From the NCBI GenBank assembly GCA_031406385.1, contig JANOHI010000131.1, positions 1 to 27,997 of the forward strand: a stretch of DNA of 27,997 nucleotides, given 5' to 3'. Every line of letters starts with the position of its first letter. Position 1 is the stretch's first letter. The DNA is from JANLQX01 sp031406385 (lineage in GTDB: Bacteria > Actinomycetota > Acidimicrobiia > Acidimicrobiales > JANYDT01). The translations under genes and the position numbers were made by a program. The notes below the pieces were generated by a model, which searched no databases, was not told where the DNA came from, and saw only the letters and a program-made list of their open reading frames with translations. Of this stretch, positions 19,326 through 26,987 are shown piece by piece.

Positions 19326-20242
19326 CCGCGGTCGCTCTGGGTATGCCCCGCCGCATGGTCGAGGCCACCATCGACGGGGCCACCGTGAAGGTTCCCGAAG
19401 GCACAACGATCTTCGAGGCCTGCCGCAACGCCGGCACCGAGATCCCGGCGCTGTGTCGGGGCGAGACGATCACGCCGAAGAACGCCTGCCGTGTCTGCAT
19501 GGTTGAGGTCGAAGGTTCTCGCACCCTCGTGCCGTCGTGTTCGCGGCCTGTTGAGCCGGGCATGGTCGTGCACACACGAAACGAGCGGGTCGACACTTCG
19601 CGGCGAATGGTGTTGGAGCTCTTAGGAAGTTCAGTGGACCTCTCGATCACCCCGAACGTCCATCGGTGGAACGACGAATACGGCGTCGACACCGCCCGCC
19701 ACGGCGATGTCTCATTCGCTCCCGACCGTGACGCCCGTGTCACCGGACACCATCACCCCACCGACGGCTCGCTCGCCGAAACCGTCCGCCAGGCGGTGAA
19801 GGACGACAACGACCTTTACGTGCGGGACTACTCGAAGTGCATCCTCTGCTATCAGTGCGTCGATGCCTGCGGGGACCAGTGGCAGAACACCTTCGCCATC
19901 GGCGTGGCCGGTCGCGGCTTTGACATCCGCATCTCGACCGAGTTCGATGCTGCGCTCACCGATTCGGCCTGCGTCTACTGCGGGAACTGCGTGCAGGTCT
20001 GCCCCACCGGCGCGCTGATGTTCCGCAGCGAGCATGAGATGCGTGCCGCCGGCACTTGGCATCCCGACGAGCAGACCCAGACCGACACTATCTGCCCCTA
20101 TTGCGGTGTCGGCTGCCAGCTGACGCTCCACGTGCAGGACGAGCGGATCGTCAAGGTCACCTCTCCGGCCGAGCACTCCGTCACCCATGGCAACCTCTGC
20201 ATCAAAGGCCGCTTCGGTTTCGAGTTCGTCCAGAACAGCTAG
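19322..20242 (+). CDS. iron-sulfur subunit: HoxU/NuoG-like ferredoxin fused to the missing FdhA N-terminal cluster domain
   Basis: This 306-residue protein matches the N-terminal third of a full-length NAD-type formate dehydrogenase alpha subunit. First comes a [2Fe-2S] ferredoxin domain (ALCRGETITPKNACRVCMVE ... PSC). Next is a two-[4Fe-4S] ferredoxin unit (KCILCYQCVDACGD and CVYCGNCVQVCPTGA). Last comes CPYCGVGCQLTLHV with the fourth Cys in NLCIKGRFGFEFV, which normally leads straight into the TTPLVRENGVLR sequence that starts the catalytic domain. It ends a few residues later. The His/Cys3 [4Fe-4S] site usual between the first two modules (HPxxCxxCxxxGxC) is missing: no Cys occurs between PSC and KCILC. 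The start overlaps the previous stop by 4 nt. With the catalytic subunit it should rebuild the complete electron path in trans. Confidence 0.92.
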
Positions 20243-20257
20243 TCGGGGCGGGGTTTC

Positions 20258-20292
20258 GGAGCCTGGGTAGCCTTGTGCGCTACCGGGGCTTC
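20258..20292 (+). terminator. stem-loop after the formate dehydrogenase operon
   Basis: A 13-bp imperfect stem (GGAGCCT-G-GGTAGC against GCTACC-G-GGGCTTC, one G-G mismatch and two G-T pairs) with a 7-nt loop, starting 16 nt after the stop at 20242. No strong T-tract follows, so it may be a weak terminator or an mRNA end-stabiliser. Confidence 0.55.
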
Positions 20293-20331
20293 CGAGTTTG
20301 AGTTCGGCACGTCGCCGAACCGACGCGGCCC

Positions 20332-21321
20332 GTGGCTAAGACTGATGGCGTGGACGACTTCGTGATCGCCCGGAACCCGGACCCGGATTCGAAACTGCCT
20401 TACTTGATTCGTCTCCCTCTGGGCCACGAAGGGGTGGTGTTGAAGACCCGTGAGCTGTGGCCGCGGACGGCGAAGCTGTACTGCCACGCCGCCGAGGAAT
20501 GGCCCGCCGACGCGGACATCGTGGAGCGCGTCGCCGTCCGATCGTGCGTGCGACGGGGAGCAGCGATCGACCTGGTGCTCGACCGTGGCCGCGAGGCCCG
20601 CTCGATGTTCGTGTTCGCCAAGGCCCGCGGCCGCGACGTTATCTTCTGGCAGTCGGCGCGCACGGCGAAGCAGGCCCGTCCGAACGTGTCCCTGCCGAGC
20701 GCACGCGCTGCCGGTCAGATCCTCGTCATTTCGGTCGACGTTCACGAGCGGTATGCCTGGACGTTCGCCCATCAGCAGGCGACCACTGCGAAACGGCCGC
20801 TGAGCGTCGGCGACTATGCGGTCCATCGCGACGATGGCGCGGTGGTTGGCGTCGTGGAGCGCAAGAGCCTCGCCGATCTCGTCGGCACCTTGACCGGCGG
20901 CAAACTCCGCTACCTCATGGCCGCGCTGTCATCGGTCCCGCATGGTGCGCTGGTGGTCGAGGACCGGTACTCGTCGATCTTCAAGCTCGACCGGGTCCGT
21001 CCGGCCGTGATCGCCGAGGGGATCGCTGAAGCCCAGGTCCGCTTCCCGACCGTGCCGATCGTATTCGCCGAGACCCGCCCGCTAGCTCAGGAGTGGACCT
21101 ACCGGTTCCTGGGCGCAGCCCTGGCTCACGGAGCCGAGCACGACCAGGCCGGGGTCAAGCATGTCCCGCTTCTGGCGACGGCGGGCGCCGTTGCAGCCCG
21201 TGAACCGTCGATTGCCGACATCCGGGCATGGGCGACGGCGGCCGGTCTCGACGTCGCTGCCAAGGGTCGCCTCCGCCCCGAAGTCCTCTCCGCCTATGCG
21301 CAGGCGCACCCGCCTGACTGA
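20332..21321 (+). CDS. ERCC4 (XPF-type) nuclease-domain protein with Lsr2-like C-terminal tail
   Basis: Of 329 residues, about 145-250 carry the ERCC4 nuclease core: SVGDYAVHRDDGAVVGVVER with the acidic residue of GDY and the VERK motif, then SLADLVGTLTGGKLRYLMAA and ALVVEDRYSSIF. The last 35 residues (PSIADIRAWATAAGLDVAAK, then GRLRPEVLSAYAQAHP) resemble the C-terminal DNA-binding domain of Lsr2, the actinobacterial AT-rich DNA silencer. The N-terminal 140 residues are not recognised. A structure-specific or AT-targeted DNA nuclease is a reasonable inference, but no partner is visible nearby. The GTG at 20332 has no clear ribosome-binding site, and the GTG at 20350 is an alternative start. 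Confidence 0.8.
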   Translation: MAKTDGVDDFVIARNPDPDSKLPYLIRLPLGHEGVVLKTRELWPRTAKLYCHAAEEWPADADIVERVAVRSCVRRGAAIDLVLDRGREARSMFVFAKARGRDVIFWQSARTAKQARPNVSLPSARAAGQILVISVDVHERYAWTFAHQQATTAKRPLSVGDYAVHRDDGAVVGVVERKSLADLVGTLTGGKLRYLMAALSSVPHGALVVEDRYSSIFKLDRVRPAVIAEGIAEAQVRFPTVPIVFAETRPLAQEWTYRFLGAALAHGAEHDQAGVKHVPLLATAGAVAAREPSIADIRAWATAAGLDVAAKGRLRPEVLSAYAQAHPPD

Positions 21322-21341
21322 TGCGACACCCTGTCCGACGC

Positions 21342-21392
21342 CCTCGTTGAAACGAGGCTCAGGCTGAGGGCTTCGCCCACGGAGACCGTGGG
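21342..21392 (+). other. paired hairpins downstream of the ERCC4 gene
   Basis: CCTCGTT/AACGAGG (21342-21357) and CCCACGG/CCGTGGG (21376-21392, 3-nt loop) stand in the 168-nt gap before the MFS gene. GCCCTC near 21339 can also pair with GAGGGC near 21366, so alternative folds exist. No T-tract follows. Possible terminator or processing site. Confidence 0.4.
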
Positions 21393-21489
21393 GCTGCGAC
21401 TGAACGAAAACAAATCACGGGCGACGATGTGATCGTCAACACGTCTTGGTGGCAGGGACGTCTGAGGGACCGGCAAGACTGTCCGGCTC

Positions 21490-22677
21490 GTGAACGCCGA
21501 CACCCCTTCCGCTGAACCCACGAACAAAGCATCGGGTCTCGCCGTGGCCGGGCTGTTCTTCGTCAACGGGCTGGTCTTCTCCAACTGGATCCCCCGGATC
21601 CCCGATGTGCGCGACCGCCTGGGTATGGACAACGGCGGACTCGGCGCAACACTCATCGGCGGCGGACTCGGCGGCATCCTCGGCTCGCTGTTGGTGGCCC
21701 GGATGTTGCGCCGCTTTGGCAGTCGACGACTTGTCCTCATGGCCGCGACTGCGCTCGCGCTGCTGCTCCCACTGGTCGCGCTTGCCCCCTCGCCATTCGT
21801 GCTTGTTGCCGTCCTCACGTCACTCGGCTTCTGCGACGTGCTCAACGACATGGCGATGAACACCCAGGGAACGATCGTGCAGGGACGATTGAGCCGGTCG
21901 ATCATGCAGCGCCTCCACGCTTCATGGAGCTGTGGGGCGGCATGTGGGGCGGCAACCGGCGCACTCGCGTCAGCCAACGACGTCGGTGTCGGCGTGCACC
22001 TGGGCGTCGTCGCCGCCGTTCTGCTCAGCGTGATCGTGTTTGTCATGCCGCATCTCGTCAGGAGCGATCCGACCGTCGGCGCAGCCGCGTCGGTCGACGA
22101 CGCGAAGCGACCGATGCGGTTCTCGCCCGTTGTCGCAGCAATGGTCGTGATGGCCGTCGGGGTGGCCTTCGCGGAAGCCACGCCGTCGGACTGGAGTGCC
22201 GTCACAATGCGCGACGTGTTCGCCTTCAACGCGTCGGGCGTGGCGACCGTGGTGTTCGCGGCGTCGATGCTCATCGCCCGACTCTTCGGCGACCACATCG
22301 TGGACCGCCTCGGAGCACAGCGCATGCTCGACGCCGCACTTGGCGTCACGATCGCCGGTTTCGCACTGATCATTGTCGCTCCGGTCGCGCCCGTTGCCCT
22401 CGTCGGATTCAGTGTGTGCGGCTTGGGCGTATCCGTGATGTTCCCGCAGCTCTACGCCATGGCCGCCACGCTCCCTGGGGCGGCGACCGGTTCGGGCCTC
22501 GGAGCGATGGGGATGGGCCAGCGCGTCGGGTTCCTGGCTGCACCCCTCCTCGTCGGCACGGTCTCCGAGTGGCTCTCCCTCCGATGGTCCTTCGCAGTGG
22601 TGGCCGCAATCGTGCTCGTCGCAATCCTCAGTGCACGTACGGTACTGCGAGGCAGCATCGGCCGAGCCGCCCCCTGA
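21490..22677 (+). CDS. major facilitator superfamily transporter
   Basis: A 395-residue integral membrane protein with about 12 hydrophobic segments, such as LAVAGLFFVNGLVFSNWIP, LVLMAATALALLLPLVAL, VVAAMVVMAVGVAFAEA and SFAVVAAIVLVAILSA. The cytoplasmic loop after the second helix has the MFS-type basic motif ARMLRRFGSRR, and the second half repeats the pattern (LFGDHIVDRLGAQR). It resembles the YbjJ or fucose-permease-like branch, which does not fix a substrate. The GTG start at 21490 has only a weak ribosome-binding site. The gene is convergent with the GntR regulator (18-nt gap). Uptake of the N-methylated substrate of the downstream operon is possible but not shown. Confidence 0.88.
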   Translation: MNADTPSAEPTNKASGLAVAGLFFVNGLVFSNWIPRIPDVRDRLGMDNGGLGATLIGGGLGGILGSLLVARMLRRFGSRRLVLMAATALALLLPLVALAPSPFVLVAVLTSLGFCDVLNDMAMNTQGTIVQGRLSRSIMQRLHASWSCGAACGAATGALASANDVGVGVHLGVVAAVLLSVIVFVMPHLVRSDPTVGAAASVDDAKRPMRFSPVVAAMVVMAVGVAFAEATPSDWSAVTMRDVFAFNASGVATVVFAASMLIARLFGDHIVDRLGAQRMLDAALGVTIAGFALIIVAPVAPVALVGFSVCGLGVSVMFPQLYAMAATLPGAATGSGLGAMGMGQRVGFLAAPLLVGTVSEWLSLRWSFAVVAAIVLVAILSARTVLRGSIGRAAP

Positions 22678-22695
22678 CCTCTCCTCCGCAGACCC

Positions 22696-23328
22696 TCAGC
22701 CGGCCACGCTGCGGATCTCGTCGTGGAACGTCTTGACGTGCTCCGCCATCAACTTCTCGCAGCGGTTGGCATCTCCTTCACGAAGAGCGTCGAGCATCTC
22801 CGCATGTTCGGCGAGGACGTCGTGCATCTGGAACGTCTCCTGAAGATACAGGTACCAAACCCGTTCGCTCTGGGCGTAGAGCATGTCGAGGGTTTCGGTG
22901 AGAAACCGGTTGCTTGCGGCTGCCCACATCAACTCGTGGCATCGACGGTCGGCGGCAAGCGTCGCGACGGCGCTGTCGGTCGATCCGGTGGCGGCCAGCA
23001 CACCGGCAAGTGCGTCCCATTGCCCAGATGTTCCTCGCTCCGCGGCGAGCCGAGCGGCGTAGGGCTCGACCACGCTTCGGGTCTCGAACAACGTCGCTAA
23101 CTCGCTCACCTCGATGGAGGTCACGAACACCCCACGGCGCGGCACCACTCGAACGAACTGATCGCGCTCGAGGCGCTGGATCGCTTCTCGGATGGGCGTG
23201 CGGCTGACGCCGAGGCGCTCCTGCAGGGCGACTTCGTCGACCACGGCCTCCGGGAGAAGTTCGAGGGTGACGATGAGGCGTTTGATCGCGGCGTACGCCT
23301 GATCGCTCAGCGACTCGGGCCGGCTCAC
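22696..23328 (-). CDS. GntR-family transcriptional regulator (FCD/FadR subfamily)
   Basis: Of 210 residues, the N-terminal winged helix is SLSDQAYAAIKRLIVTLELL, then VDEVALQERLGVSRTPIREA and RLERDQFVRVVPRRGVFVTS. The C-terminal FCD ligand domain has the likely metal ligands in DRRCHELMW, HDVLAEHAEML and AEHVKTFHDEI. Members bind short palindromes and release them when a small acid or metabolite binds. The gene is divergent from the demethylase-Etf operon, so it probably controls that operon and itself. It starts at GTG 23328 with no Shine-Dalgarno sequence; the bases before it belong to a pyrimidine-rich tandem repeat (G-rich on the plus strand). The family N-terminus begins right there, so the start is likely correct. 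Confidence 0.92.
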   Translation of the reverse strand: MSRPESLSDQAYAAIKRLIVTLELLPEAVVDEVALQERLGVSRTPIREAIQRLERDQFVRVVPRRGVFVTSIEVSELATLFETRSVVEPYAARLAAERGTSGQWDALAGVLAATGSTDSAVATLAADRRCHELMWAAASNRFLTETLDMLYAQSERVWYLYLQETFQMHDVLAEHAEMLDALREGDANRCEKLMAEHVKTFHDEIRSVAG

Positions 23329-23339
23329 GTGCTGGGGCC

Positions 23340-23394
23340 GGGAAGGGTAGGGCGGGGAAGGGTAGGGCGGGAAAGGGTAGGGCGGGGAAGGCTG
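23340..23394 (+). repeat. 15-bp G-rich tandem repeat with G-quadruplex pattern
   Basis: GGGAAGGGTAGGGCG occurs at 23340-23354 and 23355-23369, with one change at 23370-23384, followed by a partial degenerate copy. On the plus strand this gives at least ten G-runs with loops of 1-3 nt. The array starts 11 nt upstream of the gntR GTG and fills its 5' leader. Confidence 0.85.
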
Positions 23395-23493
23395 GGAAAA
23401 GCCGAAGGGATCTGTCCCGAGGTAGCCAGGTGCCCCATTGGAATCGGGGCCGGTGCCGGTGCCGCCGAAGGCCAGGACATCGTCATGCCCTCG

Positions 23494-23515
23494 ATGCTAC
23501 AGTCGTGATATATCA
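23494..23515. promoter_or_regulatory. divergent promoter core and putative GntR operator
   Basis: TACAGT (23498-23503, in TGCTACAGT) is a plausible extended -10 for the plus-strand operon. ATGCTA (23494-23499) reads TAGCAT on the minus strand, a -10 for gntR. TGATATATCA (23506-23515), a perfect 10-bp palindrome of the style bound by FCD-type GntR proteins, sits just downstream of the plus -10. Binding there would block the operon and probably gntR too. A second palindrome, CGAGCCGGCTCG (23548-23559), lies in the operon leader. Confidence 0.5.
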
Positions 23516-23580
23516 GTCCGCCCTTGGGGTCGGGACGTTGGAACGAACGAGCCGGCTCGACGAGTCGGGGCAAGGACATC

Positions 23581-26112
23581 ATGAGCGAGTTCCCCACCAA
23601 GGCGAAGTGTGTCGTTATCGGAGCGGGCATTGTCGGCAACTGCCTGGTCGGGCACCTCGCCCGACTCGGCTGGACCGACATCGTACAGATCGACAAGGGC
23701 CCACTCCCAAACCCCGGCGGCTCGACCGGCCATGCATCGAACTTCATCTTCCCGACGGATCACAACAAGGAGATGGCGTTCCTCACCCTCGACAGCCAAC
23801 AGCAATACATCGACATGGGCGTCAACAACACCTGTGGTGGTATCGAAGTCGCCCGAGAGCCGCAGCGCCTCGAGGAGTTCAATCGCCGGATGACGTCGGC
23901 CAAGGCATGGGGCATCGACGCCAAACTGATCACCACCGCCGAGGTGAAAGAACTCGTTCCGTTCATCAATGAAGACATCATCCTGGGTGGCTTTTATACC
24001 CCGAGCGTCTCGGCCGTTGACTCGCTCCGCGCCGGCACGCTGATGCGCGAAGAAGCAATTGCCAAGGGCGCGCTGCAGGTCTTCGCCAACACCGAAGTGC
24101 TCGACGTGGAAACCGACGGTGTCTACGTGACGGCAGTGGTGACCACGAAGGGCCGCATCGAGTGCGAATACGTCGCCATTGCGTGTGGCGTCTGGAGTCC
24201 CCGCATCGCAGCGATGGCCGGCGCCAACATACCGCTTATCCCCGCAGTGCACCAGATGGCCGACGTAGGACCGATCCAGGTTCTCGTCGAATCGAACAAA
24301 GAGCTCGCATACCCGATCGTCCGCGACATGGACACCTTCTGTTACGAGCGTCAGAGCGCCGGTTCTATGGAGGTCGGATCGTATGCGCACCGACCAATCT
24401 TCCATCACCCCAATGACATTCCGTCGAACGAAGAGTCGGCGCTCTCCCCCACCGAGCTGCCGCTCACCATGGACGACTTCGATCCGCAGATGGAACAAGC
24501 CATCGAGCTGATGGACATGCTCGGCGACGCCGAGATCAAGTACGCCATCAACGGCCTGCTGTCACTCACCCCCGACGCCATGCCGGTGCTCGGCGAATGC
24601 GTCGAAGTCCGCAATCTCTGGTCGGCCGCCGCCGTGTGGATCAAGGAAGGTCCGGGCATCGCTCAGCTCGTGGCCGAGTGGATGACCTTCGGTTATCCGA
24701 AGCTGTGCGATCCGCACTCGTCGGACATCAGCCGGTTCTATCCGCACGAGAAGACCGAAATGCATGTCGAGGCGCGGTGCGCCGAGCACTTCCAGAAGAC
24801 CTACGGCATCGTCCATCCCCGTGAGCAGTGGGCATCACAGCGCGACATGCGCCGCTCGCCGTTCTACGGTCGCGAGGAAGCCCTCGGCGCGGTGTTCTTC
24901 GATGCCCGCGGGTGGGAGCGGCCGCAGTGGTACGAATCGAACGCGCCCCTGATGGCCAAGTTCCCCGATGTGTGCGAACCCCGGGAGCACGAATGGGACG
25001 GCCGCTGGTGGTCACCGATCATCAACGCCGAGCACATGCAGATGCGTGAGACCGTCGGCATGGTCGACCTCACGGCATTCAATCAGCTCGACATCACCGG
25101 TCCTGGCGCCCTCGACCTGATGCAGAAGCTCAGCGTGAACCAGGTCGACGTGGCCGTGGGTCGTGGTGTGTACACACCGTGGCTCACACCGCACGGCGGC
25201 TTCCGCGGTGACCTCACCATCCAGCGTCTCGGCGAGCAGCACTTCCGTGTCGTGACGGGCGCCTTCGACGGCGGCCGCGATGAGCATTGGATCAAGCGCC
25301 ACATGCCCCTCGACGGTTCGGTCACGTTCGAGAACAAGTCGACGAGCCTGTGCACCATCGGTGTTTGGGGTCCGAATGCGAAGGCACTCGTCGAGAAGAT
25401 CCATACCCCGCAGCGCGGGGAGGCCGGCCTCGACAACGAAAGCTTCCCGTATGGGTCAGTGCTCGACCGTCTGCTTGCCGGTATCCCGTGCACCATGTTC
25501 CGTATCTCCTACGTCGGTGAGTTCGGCTGGGAGATCACGACCAAGATGGAACACGGCCTCAAGCTGTGGGACGCTCTCTCTGCGGCGGGCCAGGATCTCG
25601 GAGTTGTTCCCGTCGGTATCGGTGTCTACGCCGTGACCGGTCGCATCGAGAAGGGCTACCGCCTGATGGGCGCCGAGCTCGAGAGCGAATACATGCCCCA
25701 CGAGGCCGGCCTCGACCGCCCCAAGGTGAAGGCCGTTGACTTCATCGGCAAAGAGGCATACGTCGCCGCACGCGCTGCGGGGGCGAGCACAGTCATGTGC
25801 ACACTTACGATTGACGACCACACCTCCGCCAGCGGCATCGAGCGATACCCGGTCGGCGGCAACGAGCCGATCGTCACCGCCGATGGATCCCGGATCCTCG
25901 ATGCCCATGGGAGGGTGTCGCGGGTGACGACGGCGGGAATGGGTCCGTCGGTCGGCAAGTTCGTTCTGCTCGCGTACCTTCCGCCGGAACACGCGGTCGA
26001 AGGCAACCAGAACCTTCGCGTCATGTACATGAACGAGCTCTATCCGGTTACCGTGGCCCGAGTCGGCAGCACGCCGCTGTTCGATCCGACCGACGCACGG
26101 ATGAAGGGCTGA
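23581..26112 (+). CDS. dimethylglycine/sarcosine dehydrogenase-like FAD protein with GcvT folate domain
   Basis: An 843-residue, four-domain flavoprotein. ATG 23581 has AAGGA 5 nt before it; the frame open from 23524 adds only an unrelated leader. The N-terminal half is a DAO-type oxidoreductase: CVVIGAGIVGNCLVGHLARL binds FAD, and GGSTGHASNF carries the His that corresponds to the covalent flavin His of dimethylglycine and sarcosine dehydrogenases. A central FAO-type domain follows (around EKTEMHVEARCAEHFQKTYG). The C-terminal half is GcvT-like: GMVDLTAFNQLDITGPGALD, ISYVGEFGWEITTKMEHGLK and a terminal barrel. The family removes N-methyl groups oxidatively and gives the formaldehyde unit to THF as 5,10-methylene-THF, with electrons going to ETF. 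The exact substrate cannot be told. etfB follows after 9 nt. Confidence 0.92.
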   Translation: MSEFPTKAKCVVIGAGIVGNCLVGHLARLGWTDIVQIDKGPLPNPGGSTGHASNFIFPTDHNKEMAFLTLDSQQQYIDMGVNNTCGGIEVAREPQRLEEFNRRMTSAKAWGIDAKLITTAEVKELVPFINEDIILGGFYTPSVSAVDSLRAGTLMREEAIAKGALQVFANTEVLDVETDGVYVTAVVTTKGRIECEYVAIACGVWSPRIAAMAGANIPLIPAVHQMADVGPIQVLVESNKELAYPIVRDMDTFCYERQSAGSMEVGSYAHRPIFHHPNDIPSNEESALSPTELPLTMDDFDPQMEQAIELMDMLGDAEIKYAINGLLSLTPDAMPVLGECVEVRNLWSAAAVWIKEGPGIAQLVAEWMTFGYPKLCDPHSSDISRFYPHEKTEMHVEARCAEHFQKTYGIVHPREQWASQRDMRRSPFYGREEALGAVFFDARGWERPQWYESNAPLMAKFPDVCEPREHEWDGRWWSPIINAEHMQMRETVGMVDLTAFNQLDITGPGALDLMQKLSVNQVDVAVGRGVYTPWLTPHGGFRGDLTIQRLGEQHFRVVTGAFDGGRDEHWIKRHMPLDGSVTFENKSTSLCTIGVWGPNAKALVEKIHTPQRGEAGLDNESFPYGSVLDRLLAGIPCTMFRISYVGEFGWEITTKMEHGLKLWDALSAAGQDLGVVPVGIGVYAVTGRIEKGYRLMGAELESEYMPHEAGLDRPKVKAVDFIGKEAYVAARAAGASTVMCTLTIDDHTSASGIERYPVGGNEPIVTADGSRILDAHGRVSRVTTAGMGPSVGKFVLLAYLPPEHAVEGNQNLRVMYMNELYPVTVARVGSTPLFDPTDARMKG

Positions 26113-26121
26113 CGTTCACGC

Positions 26122-26901
26122 ATGAGCGCGCTGCGTATTGCCGTCTGCGTGAAGCGGGTCCCGGCTCCGGGATCTCGGATCAACGTCACCCCCGACGGAC
26201 AGTCCGTCGACGCCACCAACCTCGGCTTCACCACGTCACCCCACGAGGAGTGTGCGGTGGAGGCGGCGGTGCAACTCGTCGAGCTGCACGGCGGGTCGGC
26301 CACGGTGGTGACACTCGGCCCGGTCGAGGCCGAGGAACAGCTCCGCTACGCAGCGTCGGTCGGTGTTGAACGGGCGCTGCTGGTTTCGGCCGGTGATGGT
26401 CTGAACTGGGACCCCCAGAGGACAGCAACTGCGCTCGCCTCGGCCATCGCATCGGTGGAAGCGCGTGACGGAGTGTTCGACGTCATCCTCTTCGGGAACG
26501 AATCGGCCGACTCCGGCGGATTCCAAGTGGGCATACGAGTTGCCCGTGCACTCGGCCGCCCGGTCGTCAACGGTGCGAAGGGAATCGAGGTGGGCGACGA
26601 CGTCATCACGATGCGACGCCCGATCGACGCCGGCTTCGAGGTGTACGAACTCCCGCGCCCGTGTGTCATCGGGGTGAAGGAAGGCATCAATCTTCCCCGC
26701 TATCCGACGATGAAGGGGCGCCTGGCGTCGAAGAAGGTTGCGGTTGAAGTGATCGAGGGGCTCGACCAACCCGGAGGCCAGGCGCGGGTTCGGCTGCATC
26801 GTCCAGAGGAGAAAGCGTCGTCGACGATCATCCTCGGCAACGGCCCCGAAGCCGCGTCGGCGGTCGTCGACCTCTTCGCCGAACTTGGAGTCCTCACATG
26901 A
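26122..26901 (+). CDS. etfB: electron transfer flavoprotein beta subunit
   Basis: A 259-residue protein of normal length, the AMP-binding half of ETF. The N-terminus (RIAVCVKRVPAPGSRINVTP) and the ETF-beta signature (VIGVKEGINLPRYPTMKGRL, then ASKKV) are clear, as is the FGNESADSGGFQVG region. With EtfA it accepts electrons from the upstream dehydrogenase, and this gene order argues for a dedicated pair rather than a general fatty-acid ETF. Its stop overlaps the ATG of a 29-codon ORF that leads into etfA. Confidence 0.95.
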   Translation: MSALRIAVCVKRVPAPGSRINVTPDGQSVDATNLGFTTSPHEECAVEAAVQLVELHGGSATVVTLGPVEAEEQLRYAASVGVERALLVSAGDGLNWDPQRTATALASAIASVEARDGVFDVILFGNESADSGGFQVGIRVARALGRPVVNGAKGIEVGDDVITMRRPIDAGFEVYELPRPCVIGVKEGINLPRYPTMKGRLASKKVAVEVIEGLDQPGGQARVRLHRPEEKASSTIILGNGPEAASAVVDLFAELGVLT

Positions 26902-26987
26902 GCTCTGCCCAACTGCGCTGCGCCGCTCCGCTGCGCTTCACTGCTCGCAACACACGCATCCTCACAACGTCCCGGAGAGTCCGATGA
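26898..26987 (+). CDS. 29-residue linking ORF between etfB and etfA (possible translational coupler)
   Basis: Its ATG shares ATGA with the etfB stop (26898-26901), and its TGA shares ATGA with the etfA start (26984-26987), so ribosomes could pass through all three without leaving the message. The peptide is Arg/Ala/Thr-rich (begins MSSAQLRCAAPLRF) and resembles nothing known. It may simply carry ribosomes over the 82-nt gap, or the double overlap may be chance. It has no independent ribosome-binding site inside etfB that I can see. Confidence 0.35.
   Translation: MSSAQLRCAAPLRFTARNTRILTTSRRVR

Noticed and set aside
23340..23394. CRISPR-like array
   Set aside because: Direct tandem 15-mers with no spacers and no cas genes.
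26885..26983. N-terminal extension of EtfA
   Set aside because: Frame is only spacer read-through; ATG 26984 with GGAGAG begins the family N-terminus.
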